Of a stretch of 64,000 nt of DNA, positions 43,760 to 56,634 are shown in pieces. The notes beneath the pieces are model-generated. The model made no database searches. It saw nothing but the letters and a program-made list of their open reading frames with translations, and was not told the origin of the DNA. This DNA comes from an uncultured Pelagibacteraceae bacterium. GTDB lineage: Bacteria > Pseudomonadota > Alphaproteobacteria > Pelagibacterales > Pelagibacteraceae. Both the position numbers and the translations under genes were made by a program. Numbering within the stretch: position 1 is the first letter of the stretch; every line of letters begins with the position of its first letter. The stretch lies in NCBI GenBank assembly GCA_902573835.1, contig CACGKZ010000004.1, forward strand, positions 1 to 64,000. The letters are read 5' to 3'.

Positions 43760-44254
43760 ATGAGAATATTTGGAATTGATCCAGGAATAGCAGGCGCAAT
43801 AGCTATACTTGATGAAAAAAAAATAATTGATGTAATTGATCTTCCCACAATGGCTGATGGAAAAAAAAACAAAAGACAGCTTAATAGCGCACATTTGTCT
43901 CAATATATCTCAAGTAATATTGTAGATATAAATAAAACTATTGTAGTAGTTGAACAAGTTAATGCAATGCCCGGCCAGGGAGTAACTAGCATGTTTAATT
44001 TCGGTCAAACATTTGGTGCAATCAAAGGTATAAGTGCAACACTTAAATTACCAATTTTTTTTGTAAGACCATCAAAATGGAAAAAACATTTTGAGTTAAT
44101 TAACTCCTCAAAAGACGCAAGCCGCACAAAAGTAATTGAAATGTACCCGTCATTTGCAGATAAATTATCAAAAAAAAAGGATGTAAATAAGTCCGATGCT
44201 ATTTTAATAGCAAGATTTTATAGCGAAACAGGCTTCAAACATGACTTGAAATAA
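43760..44254 (+). CDS. ruvC: RuvC-like Holliday junction endonuclease
   Basis: RNase H-like fold: Asp in FGIDPGIAGAIAIL, Glu in VVVEQVNAMPGQGVTSMF, and acidic residues near the end (KKKDVNKSDAILIA) would bind two metals. The position after yebC is the classical ruvC site. The motifs EQVNAMPGQGVTSMFNFGQ and RPSKWKKHF resemble phage-type RuvC-like nucleases more than the housekeeping enzyme. No ruvA or ruvB follows; the next gene is tolQ. It probably resolves recombination junctions, but the partner helicase is not visible in this window. Confidence 0.8.
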   Translation: MRIFGIDPGIAGAIAILDEKKIIDVIDLPTMADGKKNKRQLNSAHLSQYISSNIVDINKTIVVVEQVNAMPGQGVTSMFNFGQTFGAIKGISATLKLPIFFVRPSKWKKHFELINSSKDASRTKVIEMYPSFADKLSKKKDVNKSDAILIARFYSETGFKHDLK

Positions 44255-44312
44255 GGCTAAGATTTTATCCATAAGACAAATTCATGACACAATCTAAAAG
44301 TAATGAGACATT

Positions 44313-44993
44313 ATGGAACAAGATATTGCATCTCAAGTAGTTGGTTTAGGAGGGAGTACAGATTTTTCTTTACTAAGCCTTTTTTTAAGAGCTGACTTCG
44401 TAGTGAAGTCAGTTATATTAATTTTAATTGCAGCTTCAATATATTCTTGGGCTTTAATTTTTGATAAATATAGATTATTCAAAAAGATAAATAGCTCTAT
44501 CTTAGATTTTGAAAGTAAGTTTTGGAAAGCAAAATCAGCTGAAAGTTTTGATAATAATTTACCTGTTAAATCGAATGATCCTGCAGTTCTTATTTTTAGA
44601 TCTGCAATGAATGAATTAAGGAAGACTCGTTCCAAATCGTCAGCCGTACAAATTGCTAGAGTAGAGAGAGTTCTTGAAATTAACACAGATAATCAAATTA
44701 AGATTTTAGAAAAAAACTTTACGTTTTTAGCTACAGTGGGTGCCACAGCTCCATTTATAGGTTTATTTGGAACCGTTTGGGGAATAATGAACTCTTTTCA
44801 ATCAATAGCTATTTCTAGAAATACAAGTTTAGCAATTGTTGCCCCAGGTATAGCTGAAGCTTTATTTGCTACAGCTTTAGGTCTCTTAGCTGCAATTCCA
44901 GCAGTTATTGCTTATAATAAATTCAACAGTGATACAAAAAACTATACCGCGCGCTTAGATAATTTTTCTAAAAGATTTTTGTCTATAATTTAA
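44313..44993 (+). CDS. tolQ: Tol-Pal system protein TolQ
   Basis: Three membrane helices: one near residue 30-50 and two in the C-terminal half. The [23 protein letters not shown] block and the [19 protein letters not shown] block are MotA/TolQ/ExbB hallmarks. With TolR it forms the proton-driven motor for outer-membrane constriction in division. The length of 226 is normal. It starts the tol operon; the usual ybgC upstream is absent. Confidence 0.95.
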   Translation: MEQDIASQVVGLGGSTDFSLLSLFLRADFVVKSVILILIAASIYSWALIFDKYRLFKKINSSILDFESKFWKAKSAESFDNNLPVKSNDPAVLIFRSAMNELRKTRSKSSAVQIARVERVLEINTDNQIKILEKNFTFLATVGATAPFIGLFGTVWGIMNSFQSIAISRNTSLAIVAPGIAEALFATALGLLAAIPAVIAYNKFNSDTKNYTARLDNFSKRFLSII

Positions 44994-44998
44994 TAATC

Positions 44999-45412
44999 AT
45001 GGCATTTAATTTTAAACGCTCAAAAAATCAACCAATGAGCGAGATAAATGTGACACCCTTCGTAGACGTTATGTTAGTTTTGTTAATTATATTTATGGTT
45101 ACTGCACCTTTACTTACCGTTGGTGTCCAAGTAGATTTACCAGAGTCAGCAGCAGACTCACTTCCTGACGATCAAGAACCTCTCACATTGTCAATAAACT
45201 CCAAAGGCGAAGTGTTTATTCAAGAGCATAAGGTTAGCTACAATAAAATTATTCCAAAATTATTAGCAATTGCAAAAAATAGGACAGATACGAGAATTTA
45301 CGTAAGAGGAGATAAAAATATTAATTATGGTCGGGTATTAGAGGTAATGGGAACACTTTCTGGTGCAGGATTTTCTAAAGTTGCATTAATATCCGAACCA
45401 TACAAAAATTAA
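44999..45412 (+). CDS. tolR: Tol-Pal system protein TolR
   Basis: The single membrane helix follows INVTPFVDVMLVLLIIFMVTAP, containing the proton-carrying Asp in FVDVML. The periplasmic part has VYVRGDKNINYGRV-like IYVRGDKNINYG. It has 137 residues. It lies five bases after tolQ. Confidence 0.95.
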   Translation: MAFNFKRSKNQPMSEINVTPFVDVMLVLLIIFMVTAPLLTVGVQVDLPESAADSLPDDQEPLTLSINSKGEVFIQEHKVSYNKIIPKLLAIAKNRTDTRIYVRGDKNINYGRVLEVMGTLSGAGFSKVALISEPYKN

Positions 45413-45419
45413 ATGTTAA

Positions 45420-46226
45420 ATGACCAAAAGTTTATTTTACTCAATAATATTTCACGCAATGATGATAGTTCTAACCGCTTTATCATTACCATTTATGACT
45501 AGGGATCCTATATCTTTACCACCTATAGTCTCAGTAGAGTTAATACAAATAACAGATAAGACAAATATTCCATTTGCTCCTAAGGCTAGAAAAATAATTG
45601 ATAAAGTTAAAAAAGAGGAAAAAAGGGTAGTTTCTGAGCAAGCCCCCCCTTCAGCAAAAGCAAAGGAAAAACCAGATAGAATTCCTTTACCTGATGAAAA
45701 AAAAGAAAAAAAGGAAATTATTAAAAAAAAACAAAATCCAGAAGAAATAAAGCCTCAGATTAGACAGTCATCGGAATTCGAGAAGGAAGAATTGATTAAT
45801 ACTAATGAAATTGCTGCATTAATTGATAAGGCAAAAGAAGAAAGAGCTTTAAAAGAAATAGAAAACAAAAAGTTAACACAAAGTAATGTTAAAAATTCTT
45901 TTGCAACAGGATTGAGCCTTTCAGAGGAAGATGCCCTAAGAGCTCAAATATTTGGTTGTTGGAGTGTTCCACTAGGTTTACCATATGATAAAGATTTATT
46001 AGTGAGATTGAAATTAGAGTTAAAAAAGGATGGAACGATACTAAAATCAGAAATAATTGATCATCAAAGAATGAATATGCCGGGACAAAAGTTTTATAAA
46101 ATACTTGCTGAAAGTGCCTTGAGAGCTGTAAGACTTTGCCAACCATTAAAGGTGCCTCCGACAGGTTATGAAAAATGGAAAAACATTCAATTAAATTTTG
46201 ATCCAACTGAAATGTTGAAAGGATAA
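45420..46226 (+). CDS. tolA: TolA-like periplasm-spanning protein
   Basis: An N-terminal membrane helix (SIIFHAMMIVLTALSLPF) is followed by a charged Lys/Glu/Pro-rich segment (about residues 50-150). The C-terminal TonB/TolA-like domain starts near ALRAQIFGCWSVPLG. TolA links the TolQR motor to Pal and the outer membrane. The length of 268 is short but typical for Alphaproteobacteria. It lies between tolR and tolB. Confidence 0.9.
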   Translation: MTKSLFYSIIFHAMMIVLTALSLPFMTRDPISLPPIVSVELIQITDKTNIPFAPKARKIIDKVKKEEKRVVSEQAPPSAKAKEKPDRIPLPDEKKEKKEIIKKKQNPEEIKPQIRQSSEFEKEELINTNEIAALIDKAKEERALKEIENKKLTQSNVKNSFATGLSLSEEDALRAQIFGCWSVPLGLPYDKDLLVRLKLELKKDGTILKSEIIDHQRMNMPGQKFYKILAESALRAVRLCQPLKVPPTGYEKWKNIQLNFDPTEMLKG

Positions 46227-46230
46227 ATAA

Positions 46231-47568
46231 ATGAAAAAAATAATTATTTTATTGTTTACATTCTTTGTTGTATCTTCTCACGCAAACGCATTAATTAAAG
46301 TCGATATCACTAGAGGAAACTTGGATCCTTTACCCATCGCAGTTTCACCATTACATGTTGAAAAAACATCTGAAAATTTAGAAAATTTAGATATAAAAAA
46401 ACTTGGAATAAATATTTCTTCAATAATTGAAAAAAACTTTAAATCCACTGGTTTATTTAATCCTTTAAAAAGGGAGGCATTTGTTCAAAAACCTGACATA
46501 GCTCACTTAAAACCTAGATTCGAAGATTGGAGATTAATAAAAGCTCAAGCATTAGTTACTGGAAAACTTTCGGTAAAAAATAACAAATTAAAAGTTGAAT
46601 TTAGATTATGGGATTTGACAGCCTCAAAGGAGATGATAGCCTTATCGTTTACTACAACACCTACAAATTGGAGAAGAGTAGCTCATATTATTTCTGACAA
46701 AATATATGAGAGATTGACTGGAGAAGAAGGATACTTTGATACAAGAATAATTTATGTTGCAGAAAGTGGACCAAAAAATCAAAGAGTAAAAAAATTGGCA
46801 ATAATGGATCAGGATGGCGCTAAAACAAAATATCTAACTTTGGGAAATGAATTAGTGTTAACTCCAAGATTTAATCCAAGCAATCAAATGGTGACATATC
46901 TTTCTTATTTTAGAAATTTACCGCGCGTGTACCTTCTAGATATTGAAACAGGAAAACAAGAGGTAGTTGGAAATTTTCCAGGGATGACTTTCGCTCCAAG
47001 ATTTTCCCCAGATGGAAAAAAAATAATAATGAGTTTTGCCAAAGACGGTAATTCAGATATTTTCACAATGGATTTAGAAACCAGAAAAGTTGAGAGAATC
47101 ACAGAACATTCATCAATAGATACATCTCCGTCTTATTCGCCTGATGGAAAATATATTTGTTTTAACTCTGATAGAAGTGGGCTTCAACAAATATATGTAA
47201 TGAAAAGTGACGGCAGCAATGTAAAAAGAATTACTTTTGGTAATGGAATTTATGGAACGCCAGTCTGGTCACCTAGAGGTGATTTAATCGCTTTTACAAA
47301 AGTTAGAAAAGGAAAGTTTTATATTGGTGTAATGAGATCGGATGGAACTGGAGAAAGACTTTTAACAGAAAATTTTTACCAAGAGGCTCCTTCTTGGTCT
47401 CCAAATGGAAGAGTATTAGTTTTCTACCGAGAAACAAAATCAGGAGCTCAAGGAAAAGGATTTAGCGCTAAATTATGGTCTATAGATATTACGGGTTATA
47501 ATGAGAGAAAAATTAAGACGGAAACTGATGCTTCAGACCCATCTTGGTCTTCATTGTTATCAAAGTGA
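46231..47568 (+). CDS. tolB: Tol-Pal system protein TolB
   Basis: An N-terminal signal peptide ([17 protein letters not shown]) targets the periplasm. An N-terminal domain is followed by repeated beta-propeller blades with [26 protein letters not shown] and [10 protein letters not shown] motifs. Length 445 is standard. TolB binds Pal and the Tol motor. It is four bases after tolA. Confidence 0.96.
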   Translation: MKKIIILLFTFFVVSSHANALIKVDITRGNLDPLPIAVSPLHVEKTSENLENLDIKKLGINISSIIEKNFKSTGLFNPLKREAFVQKPDIAHLKPRFEDWRLIKAQALVTGKLSVKNNKLKVEFRLWDLTASKEMIALSFTTTPTNWRRVAHIISDKIYERLTGEEGYFDTRIIYVAESGPKNQRVKKLAIMDQDGAKTKYLTLGNELVLTPRFNPSNQMVTYLSYFRNLPRVYLLDIETGKQEVVGNFPGMTFAPRFSPDGKKIIMSFAKDGNSDIFTMDLETRKVERITEHSSIDTSPSYSPDGKYICFNSDRSGLQQIYVMKSDGSNVKRITFGNGIYGTPVWSPRGDLIAFTKVRKGKFYIGVMRSDGTGERLLTENFYQEAPSWSPNGRVLVFYRETKSGAQGKGFSAKLWSIDITGYNERKIKTETDASDPSWSSLLSK

Positions 47569-47644
47569 GGTATTTATTGTGTAATTAAGGCTTGAATAAT
47601 GGTAGATAATTTGAAATATTGTCGACAACAACTTAGGGGATACT

Positions 47645-48118
47645 ATGAAATTTAACAAAAATTTAAGAAATATATTTTTAATTCTTTTTGCAACACTTGC
47701 TTTAAGTGCATGTTCAACTGCAAAAAAATCACAGACTTCTGGTGACGTTTATACTGGATCAGACACAGTTGAATATTTAGCTAGCGGTGTTAAAGACAGA
47801 GTGTTTTTTGCTACAAACAAATCTTCATTAACTTCTGCTTCAAGAGAGACTTTAAGAAAACAAGCAACATATTTAAGAAAAAACAAAAAGCTTAATGTTA
47901 CTGTTGAAGGTCACGCCGACGAAAGAGGTACAAGAGAGTTCAACTTGGCTTTAGGTGAAAGAAGAGCTAACGCAGTTAAAGATTATTTAATGACTTATGG
48001 AATTTCTGGAAAAAGAATTTCAGTAATCAGTTATGGTAAGGAAAGACCAGTAAACTCAGAGTCCACACCATTAGCCTGGTCTCAAAATAGAAGATCAGTA
48101 ACTGTTAAAGTAAAATAA
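47645..48118 (+). CDS. pal: Peptidoglycan-associated lipoprotein Pal
   Basis: A lipoprotein signal with lipobox LSAC (Cys about residue 23) directs it to the outer membrane. The OmpA-like domain has VTVEGHADERGTREFNLALGERRA and a typical end with SQNRRSVTVK. It binds peptidoglycan. Length 157 is usual. A strong terminator follows it. Confidence 0.96.
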   Translation: MKFNKNLRNIFLILFATLALSACSTAKKSQTSGDVYTGSDTVEYLASGVKDRVFFATNKSSLTSASRETLRKQATYLRKNKKLNVTVEGHADERGTREFNLALGERRANAVKDYLMTYGISGKRISVISYGKERPVNSESTPLAWSQNRRSVTVKVK

Positions 48119-48138
48119 CCTTTTATTAACAATTATTT

Positions 48139-48173
48139 AAAGACCCTTTGGTAAATCAAAGGGTCTTTTTTTT
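48139..48173 (+). terminator. Rho-independent terminator after pal
   Basis: AAAGACCCTTTG and CAAAGGGTCTTT form a 12-base-pair stem with a six-base loop GTAAAT, followed by a T run. This is the clearest intrinsic terminator in the window. It separates tol-pal from cpoB. Confidence 0.93.
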
Positions 48174-48201
48174 GCCATTATGTGTAATTAAAAAAAACAA
48201 T

Positions 48202-49155
48202 ATGGGTAATTTGAAAAAAAAATATTTAGCTTTTTTAATAGCAACATCTTTACTTTACTTTAATATTTCGTACTCAGATGAAAAAGTTGATGCCATCGCT
48301 GATCAAATACAAATTATTTCTCAAGATTTAAAAACACTTGAAAAAGCATTTTACAAAAATTCAGATATAATTGATAAAAGCAAAACTTCAAATGTTAATA
48401 ATTTAAATGAAGATGTTCTTACAAAACACTTACTTCGTCTTAATGAAATAGAGGAACAGTTCAGAGAACTAACTAACAAATTTGAGGAAGTTAATTTTAA
48501 AATGGATAAGCTGTCTACAAGAGTAACTAAGATGCAATCTGATAATCAAATGAGATTTTCTGATTTAGAAAATATTGATCTAAAACAAAGTAAAGATAAA
48601 AAAAAAGCTAAATTACCTGGTACTAGTAAACCTCAAGATTTTGGAGCAACACCAGGATATTCATCATCAAACCTTCCGCAAGAACAGGAAACAAACTCAA
48701 TTGGAACTACTGCTGCAGTTACTACATCTGAAGCGGAAAGATCAGAATCTTTGCTACCAAATAAATCTCCTAAAGAACAATATGAGTTTGCGATAAGTTT
48801 TATGAAAATCGGTGATTATGAAACTGCTGAATTTGCTTTGAAAGAATTTATAGACAAAAATAAAGATCATGACTTAGCTGGTAATGCACAATATTGGTAT
48901 GGCGAAACTTTCAGAATTAGACAATTATATTCAGATGCTGCTACTGCCTATCTAGACGGATACCAAAACTATCCAAAAAGTAGTAAAGCTCCAGATAATC
49001 TTCTAAAATTAGGCATTACCATGGTTCAACTTGGTGAAAAAGAACAAGGTTGTACGATGATAACAGGAATTAAAAAACAATATCCAAAAGCAAGTAAGTC
49101 TGTGCTACAAAAAGCTCAATATGAGCAAAAAAAATTCAATTGTTCTAAAACATAA
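48202..49155 (+). CDS. cpoB: Tol-Pal system associated protein CpoB (YbgF)
   Basis: The ATG at 48202 gives a signal peptide (YLAFLIATSLLYFNISYS). An upstream in-frame start at 48148 would lie inside the terminator stem and is rejected. A coiled-coil segment (about residues 20-130), a low-complexity linker, and C-terminal TPR-like repeats starting at SPKEQYEFAISFMKIGDYETAE follow. CpoB coordinates peptidoglycan synthesis with outer-membrane constriction. Its end overlaps the start of tilS. Confidence 0.88.
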   Translation: MGNLKKKYLAFLIATSLLYFNISYSDEKVDAIADQIQIISQDLKTLEKAFYKNSDIIDKSKTSNVNNLNEDVLTKHLLRLNEIEEQFRELTNKFEEVNFKMDKLSTRVTKMQSDNQMRFSDLENIDLKQSKDKKKAKLPGTSKPQDFGATPGYSSSNLPQEQETNSIGTTAAVTTSEAERSESLLPNKSPKEQYEFAISFMKIGDYETAEFALKEFIDKNKDHDLAGNAQYWYGETFRIRQLYSDAATAYLDGYQNYPKSSKAPDNLLKLGITMVQLGEKEQGCTMITGIKKQYPKASKSVLQKAQYEQKKFNCSKT

Positions 49156-50143
49156 AGACTGCCTTTCAAGTTCTGAGCAATTATCAAAAATTTATTTAGA
49201 TTTTAAAAAAAAAATTTTAAAGCTTAAAGTTAGAAAATTTTTAGTTGCAGTTTCAGGGGGTCCGGACAGTTTAGCTCTTGCCGCAATGTGTAAGTTGGTG
49301 CACTCAAACAATAAAAAAATAAAATTTTATTATATACATGTGAATCATGGGATTAGAAAAAAATCTCTATTAGAGTCAAAAAAAGTAAAAAAAATTTTAA
49401 AAACGCAACACATTTTATTAAGGATAATTAATAATAAAAAAAAAATAATTAACAATATTCAGCATAATGCTCGAAAAGTAAGATATTCAATTTTAAGCAG
49501 AGAGTGCAAAAAAAAGAAAATTAAATTTATACTTACAGGTCATCATAAAGATGATCAAATTGAGACGTTTTTAATTAGGCTCTCTAGAGGCAGTGGTGTT
49601 CAAGGCTTATCATCCATGAGCGCTATATCTCATATCAATAACGAAATAAAAATTTTTAGACCATTTCTTGCTGAAAGTAAAAAAAATTTGATTTTTACGT
49701 CTAAAAATATATTTGGCACCTTTATCAAAGATCCTAGTAACTACGATAAGAAATTTTTAAGATCTAATGTAAGAAAACTTTTGCCAATATTATCTAAATA
49801 TGGGATAGGAAGTGAACAAATTTTAAGATCAATTAATAATTTAAAATCTTCCAGCAAAACGTTAAATTTATATTTTGAAGAGATACTAAAAAAAGTAGTA
49901 AGACGAAAAGGCAAGAAAATTTATATTAAAAAAAATGACCTTTTTTCTTTAAATGAAGATTTACAATTAAGAGTTTTGGGATTTACAATAAGAAATTTAA
50001 ATAAATTAGACTATCCTCCAAGGTCTAAAAAGATATTTACAGCTCTTAAATACCTAAATTCGCCTAAAGAAATAAAACACCAACTAGGCGGTTGTTTGCT
50101 TACAAATAGAAATAAATACATATTTATTGAAAAATCATTATAA
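49121..50143 (+). CDS. tilS: tRNA(Ile)-lysidine synthetase
   Basis: The PP-loop VAVSGGPDSLALA binds ATP. Further family blocks are YYIHVNHGIR, TGHHKDDQIETFLIRLSRGSG, and RPFLAESKKNL. It modifies the wobble C of tRNA-Ile2 to lysidine so that AUA codons are read. Length is 340, shorter than the E. coli enzyme but common in Alphaproteobacteria. It overlaps the cpoB end by 35 bases. Confidence 0.93.
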   Translation: MSKKNSIVLKHKDCLSSSEQLSKIYLDFKKKILKLKVRKFLVAVSGGPDSLALAAMCKLVHSNNKKIKFYYIHVNHGIRKKSLLESKKVKKILKTQHILLRIINNKKKIINNIQHNARKVRYSILSRECKKKKIKFILTGHHKDDQIETFLIRLSRGSGVQGLSSMSAISHINNEIKIFRPFLAESKKNLIFTSKNIFGTFIKDPSNYDKKFLRSNVRKLLPILSKYGIGSEQILRSINNLKSSSKTLNLYFEEILKKVVRRKGKKIYIKKNDLFSLNEDLQLRVLGFTIRNLNKLDYPPRSKKIFTALKYLNSPKEIKHQLGGCLLTNRNKYIFIEKSL

Positions 50144-50237
50144 TTATAGGATCTAATTAAGATATTTTGCCATATTTACAACTATATTCTTTTCAAATAT
50201 CACTTGTTTATTGTAAAAAAATACTTATTTAAAGAAT

Positions 50238-52133
50238 ATGAATTTTAAAAATCTTTTAATGTGGGCGATCATAATTTTCCTATCAGTGGGATTATTTAAT
50301 ATGTTTCAGGATCCCAAGAAAATCAACTCAAAAAATAATGAAATGGCTTTTTCGAGATTCTTAACTGAGGTCGACTCTGGAAGAGTGGTTGAAGTAGAAA
50401 TTCAAGGAAATAATATTTCAGGTTTATTAGCTGATGGAAATAATTTTACTACATTTTCACCAAACTATCCAAACCTAGTTGAAAAATTATCTGAAAAAGG
50501 AGTTAGTATAACAGCTGCTCCAAAAGAGGATAAGATGCCTTCTTTACTAGGTATACTTTTATCGTGGTTCCCAATGTTATTACTTATCGGAGTATGGATT
50601 TTTTTCATGCGTCAGATGCAAGGTGGAAAAGGCGGGGCAATGGGATTTGGAAGATCGAAAGCTAAATTATTAAACGAAGCAACTGGCAAAGTTACTTTCA
50701 ATGATGTTGCTGGTGTAGAAGAGGCAAAAGAAGAAGTAGAAGAAATCGTTGAATTTTTAAGAGATCCAAAAAAATTTAGCAGACTTGGTGGAAAAATTCC
50801 AAAAGGCGCTTTATTAATTGGTCCTCCGGGCACAGGAAAAACTTTACTAGCAAAAGCTATTGCTGGTGAAGCAAATGTTCCGTTCTTTTCTATTTCAGGT
50901 TCTGATTTTGTTGAAATGTTTGTAGGTGTTGGAGCATCTAGAGTTAGAGACATGTTTGAACAAGGTAAAAAAAATTCACCATGTATAATATTTATAGATG
51001 AAATTGATGCTGTAGGCAGAAGTAGAGGTGCCGGATTAGGTGGAGGAAATGACGAAAGAGAACAGACATTAAACCAGCTGTTAGTTGAAATGGATGGCTT
51101 TGATACAAATGAAGGAATAATATTAATTGCCGCAACCAACAGACCAGACGTTCTTGATCCTGCATTATTAAGACCAGGAAGATTTGATAGACAAGTAGTA
51201 GTTGGTAATCCTGACATAATAGGTAGAGAGGCGATTTTAAAAGTACACATTAAAAAAATTAATACCGGACCAGATGTTAAATTGAGAACAATAGCTAGGG
51301 GAACACCTGGTTTTTCAGGTGCAGACTTAGCTAATCTTGTAAACGAGTCAGCTCTTTTAGCAGCGAGAAAAAATAAAAGGGTCGTAACAATGTCAGATGT
51401 TGAAGAAGCTAAAGATAAAGTAATGATGGGTGCAGAAAGAAGATCAATGGTTATGAGTGAAGATGAGAAAAAACTTACTGCATACCATGAGGGTGGTCAC
51501 GCTATAGTTGCTTTAAATGAAAAAGCTTCAGACCCTATTCACAAGGCCACAATTATTCCTCGAGGAAGAGCATTAGGAATGGTAATGAGACTTCCAGAGA
51601 GGGACCAATTATCAGTTACAAGAGAAAAAATGCATTCGGATATAGCTGTTGCAATGGGAGGGAGAATTGCTGAAGAAATTATTTTTGGTCATGATAAAGT
51701 TACCTCTGGTGCTTCATCGGACATCGACATGGTAACAAAAATGGCAAAAAATATGGTTACGAAATATGGAATGAGTGCAGAATTAGGAACAATTTCATAT
51801 GGAGAAAACGAGGAAGAAGTTTTTTTAGGTAGGTCGGTTACTAAGCAACAGAATATGTCAGAAGAAACTGCAAGAAAAGTTGACTCTGAAGTTAAAAAGA
51901 TAGTTGATAAAGGATATGAAAGAGCAAGAGCAGTTTTAACAGAAAAAATTGATGATCTTCACAAAATTGCTAAAGCTTTATTAGTTTATGAAACTTTATC
52001 TGGAGATGAAATTAGAGATTTAATCTTAAAAGATAAAAAACCGACTAGATCATTTGAGAGTGATCCTAAAGAAGACACTAAAGAAACTTCAGCTTTAGGA
52101 ACTATTGGTTTGAAACCGAAGCCTGTAGTTTAA
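50238..52133 (+). CDS. ftsH: ATP-dependent zinc metalloprotease FtsH
   Basis: Two N-terminal membrane helices (residues about 5-20 and 105-125) precede an AAA+ domain with Walker [14 protein letters not shown], Walker [13 protein letters not shown] and the [23 protein letters not shown]. The zinc protease motif is HEGGH (family consensus HEAGH). Length 631 is standard. It degrades membrane proteins and regulators. The tilS-ftsH order is widespread. Confidence 0.97.
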   Translation: MNFKNLLMWAIIIFLSVGLFNMFQDPKKINSKNNEMAFSRFLTEVDSGRVVEVEIQGNNISGLLADGNNFTTFSPNYPNLVEKLSEKGVSITAAPKEDKMPSLLGILLSWFPMLLLIGVWIFFMRQMQGGKGGAMGFGRSKAKLLNEATGKVTFNDVAGVEEAKEEVEEIVEFLRDPKKFSRLGGKIPKGALLIGPPGTGKTLLAKAIAGEANVPFFSISGSDFVEMFVGVGASRVRDMFEQGKKNSPCIIFIDEIDAVGRSRGAGLGGGNDEREQTLNQLLVEMDGFDTNEGIILIAATNRPDVLDPALLRPGRFDRQVVVGNPDIIGREAILKVHIKKINTGPDVKLRTIARGTPGFSGADLANLVNESALLAARKNKRVVTMSDVEEAKDKVMMGAERRSMVMSEDEKKLTAYHEGGHAIVALNEKASDPIHKATIIPRGRALGMVMRLPERDQLSVTREKMHSDIAVAMGGRIAEEIIFGHDKVTSGASSDIDMVTKMAKNMVTKYGMSAELGTISYGENEEEVFLGRSVTKQQNMSEETARKVDSEVKKIVDKGYERARAVLTEKIDDLHKIAKALLVYETLSGDEIRDLILKDKKPTRSFESDPKEDTKETSALGTIGLKPKPVV

Positions 52134-52136
52134 TTA

Positions 52137-53198
52137 ATGATCAAATATTACACAAGAGCGTGTAATTTCAAATACGGATTAAAAGCAAAAAGTTTAATTA
52201 AGGCTAAAAAAGCACTACCTTTATGTGGTGATAAAAATATATCTTTTGATGAAGTAGAGATAATTACTCGTAGTAAAAAAAAAATTGATACTAAAATTAT
52301 AAAATTAAAAAAAATAAATAAACTGAACCCAACCCTAAGGTATAAAGTACGTAAGGATTTGAAGAAAATAACTTCAAAAAGAAAAAACTTTCTTAAACAT
52401 GTAGATTTTGCCAAACCATCTATAATGGGAATTCTTAACCTAACTCCTGATAGTTTCTCTGATGGCGGCAAATTTAATGAGAATAAAAAATCTCTTAAAC
52501 ACACCAAAGAAATGATACTATCAGGAGCAAATATTATAGATGTAGGGGGAGAGTCTACCAGACCAGGTTCAAAAACAATTCATCCAGATATTGAGTGGCA
52601 AAGAGTAAAGTTTGTAATAAGTAAATTTAAAAAAAAATATAAAAAAACGTGTCTCTCTATTGATACAAGAAAATCTGATTTAATGACAAAAAGTATTAAG
52701 CAAGGGGTAGATTTAATCAATGATGTATCCGGTTTTATCTATGACAAAAATTCATTACCAAAATTAAAAAAATACAATATTGCAAAAGTCCTTCATCATA
52801 TGAAGGGGACACCAGATAATATGCAAAAAAATCCTAATTATAAAAATGTGTTGTTAGATATCTATGATTTTTTTGAAATAAGTATTAATAAAAGATTAGA
52901 CAATAAAAAAATTGTTTTAGACCCTGGTATTGGTTTTGGTAAAAATTTGAAACATAATTTGACTTTAATTTCCAAAATATCTTTGTTTCATAGTCTTGGT
53001 TTTCCAATTTTAATTGGCACTTCAAGAAAAAGATTTATCAATCAAATTTCTGGAAAGTATGATAGCGATGAAAGAATAGGTGGAACAATAGCTTCAATTC
53101 TTTTTTTATTATCTCAGGGAGTGCAAATTTTTAGGGTGCACAACGTAAAAGAGGTAAAACAGGGGATTTTAGTGTTTAAAAAAATTATATCGAATTAA
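52137..53198 (+). CDS. folP: Dihydropteroate synthase
   Basis: MGILNLTPDSFSDGGKF, GANIIDVGGESTRPGS, LSIDTRKSDL, INDVSG and VLDPGIGFGK are the pterin- and pABA-site motifs of the (beta/alpha)8 enzyme. The first roughly 95 residues are an N-terminal extension common in Alphaproteobacteria. Length 353. It makes a folate precursor. It lies between ftsH and glmM, a standard order, with a one-base overlap to glmM. Confidence 0.94.
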   Translation: MIKYYTRACNFKYGLKAKSLIKAKKALPLCGDKNISFDEVEIITRSKKKIDTKIIKLKKINKLNPTLRYKVRKDLKKITSKRKNFLKHVDFAKPSIMGILNLTPDSFSDGGKFNENKKSLKHTKEMILSGANIIDVGGESTRPGSKTIHPDIEWQRVKFVISKFKKKYKKTCLSIDTRKSDLMTKSIKQGVDLINDVSGFIYDKNSLPKLKKYNIAKVLHHMKGTPDNMQKNPNYKNVLLDIYDFFEISINKRLDNKKIVLDPGIGFGKNLKHNLTLISKISLFHSLGFPILIGTSRKRFINQISGKYDSDERIGGTIASILFLLSQGVQIFRVHNVKEVKQGILVFKKIISN

Positions 53199-54529
53199 TG
53201 AAAAACAAATATTTTGGTACAGATGGCATAAGAGGAACTGTTAATAAAGGAAACATAACAGGAGAAAAATTTTTTAAATTTGGTTTAGCATCTGCCACAT
53301 ATTTTAAGAATCAAAAAAAATCTAAACAAATTGCAATTATTGCAAAAGATACAAGGTTATCAGGCTATACTTTAGAACCAGCTTTAGTTTCTGGTTTAGT
53401 TTCAGGAGGTATGCATGTATTTACTTTGGGTCCTCTACCAACCAATGGACTGGCCATGTTAACAAAATCTATGAAGGCTAATATGGGCATTATGATAACT
53501 GCTTCGCACAACCCTTTTTATGACAATGGTTTAAAGTTATTTGGCCCAGATGGTATGAAGTTATCAGATAAAATTGAAAAGAAAATAGAAAAATTAATTG
53601 ATACAAAAAATACTAAACAACTTACAAATCCCAAATTATTAGGCAGGGTAAAAAGATTAGAAGATGGAAATGACAAGTATATTAAAATTCTTAAAAATAA
53701 TTTTCCAAAAAATTTTAACTTAAAAGGTACTAAAATTGTTTTAGACTGTGCTAATGGAGCTTCTTATAAAGCCGCACCAAAGCTTTTAAAAGAACTTGGA
53801 GCAAAGGTCTTTTCAATTGGAATTAAACCAGACGGTTTAAATATAAACAAAAGATGTGGATCTACTTACCCATCTAAAATTAGATTGGCCGTAAAGAAGC
53901 TAAAAGCAAACCTTGGCATTTCTTTTGATGGCGATGCTGATAGAATTATTATGTGTGATGAAAGAGGAAAAATTATTGATGGAGACCAAATTATTGCAAT
54001 GCTAGCAAGAAGATGGAAGTCCAAAAGAATTCTTAAAGGAGGGGTGGTAGGGACATTAATGTCTAATTATGGACTAGAAAAATTTTTAAAAAATCAAAAA
54101 ATAAAATTCTCAAGATCAAAAGTAGGCGACAGGTATGTCAAAGAAAAAATGAAAAGACTAAATTTTAATTTAGGTGGCGAGCAATCTGGACACATTATTT
54201 TGGGTAAATTTGCAACCACTGGTGATGGTTTGCTTGTTGCGCTTGAGGTTTTATTTTCTTTAAGAAAAGGAAAAAAAGCCAGTGACTTACTGGATGTTTT
54301 TAAGCCAGTACCACAAATTTTGGAAAATGTTATTGTAAAAAATAAGAATATAATAAATAAATTTAAGTGCAAAAATGCTGTCAAAAAAGCTAATAAATTA
54401 ATGGGCCAAAAAGGTAGAATTCTTGTACGAAAATCTGGAACGGAACCAAAGATAAGAATAATGGCGGAGTCATATGACAAAAGTTTAATTTTAAAATGTA
54501 TTAAAATAATAAAAAATTCTATAAAATAA
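53198..54529 (+). CDS. glmM: Phosphoglucosamine mutase
   Basis: The active-site Ser is in MITASHNPFYDNG, the metal loop is SFDGDADRI, the sugar loop is GGEQSGH and the phosphate loop is RKSGTEPKIRIMAE. Length 443 is standard. It makes glucosamine-1-phosphate for peptidoglycan and LPS, and so also supplies the island's amino sugars. Confidence 0.96.
   Translation: MKNKYFGTDGIRGTVNKGNITGEKFFKFGLASATYFKNQKKSKQIAIIAKDTRLSGYTLEPALVSGLVSGGMHVFTLGPLPTNGLAMLTKSMKANMGIMITASHNPFYDNGLKLFGPDGMKLSDKIEKKIEKLIDTKNTKQLTNPKLLGRVKRLEDGNDKYIKILKNNFPKNFNLKGTKIVLDCANGASYKAAPKLLKELGAKVFSIGIKPDGLNINKRCGSTYPSKIRLAVKKLKANLGISFDGDADRIIMCDERGKIIDGDQIIAMLARRWKSKRILKGGVVGTLMSNYGLEKFLKNQKIKFSRSKVGDRYVKEKMKRLNFNLGGEQSGHIILGKFATTGDGLLVALEVLFSLRKGKKASDLLDVFKPVPQILENVIVKNKNIINKFKCKNAVKKANKLMGQKGRILVRKSGTEPKIRIMAESYDKSLILKCIKIIKNSIK

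Positions 54530-56634
<2,105 letters not shown>

Noticed and set aside
48148-48201. Upstream in-frame start for cpoB
   Set aside because: It lies inside the stem of a strong terminator, and the ATG at 48202 gives a good signal peptide.
50612-51250. Long open frame of 212 codons antisense to ftsH
   Set aside because: It is the reverse shadow of a well-conserved gene and shows no recognisable motif.
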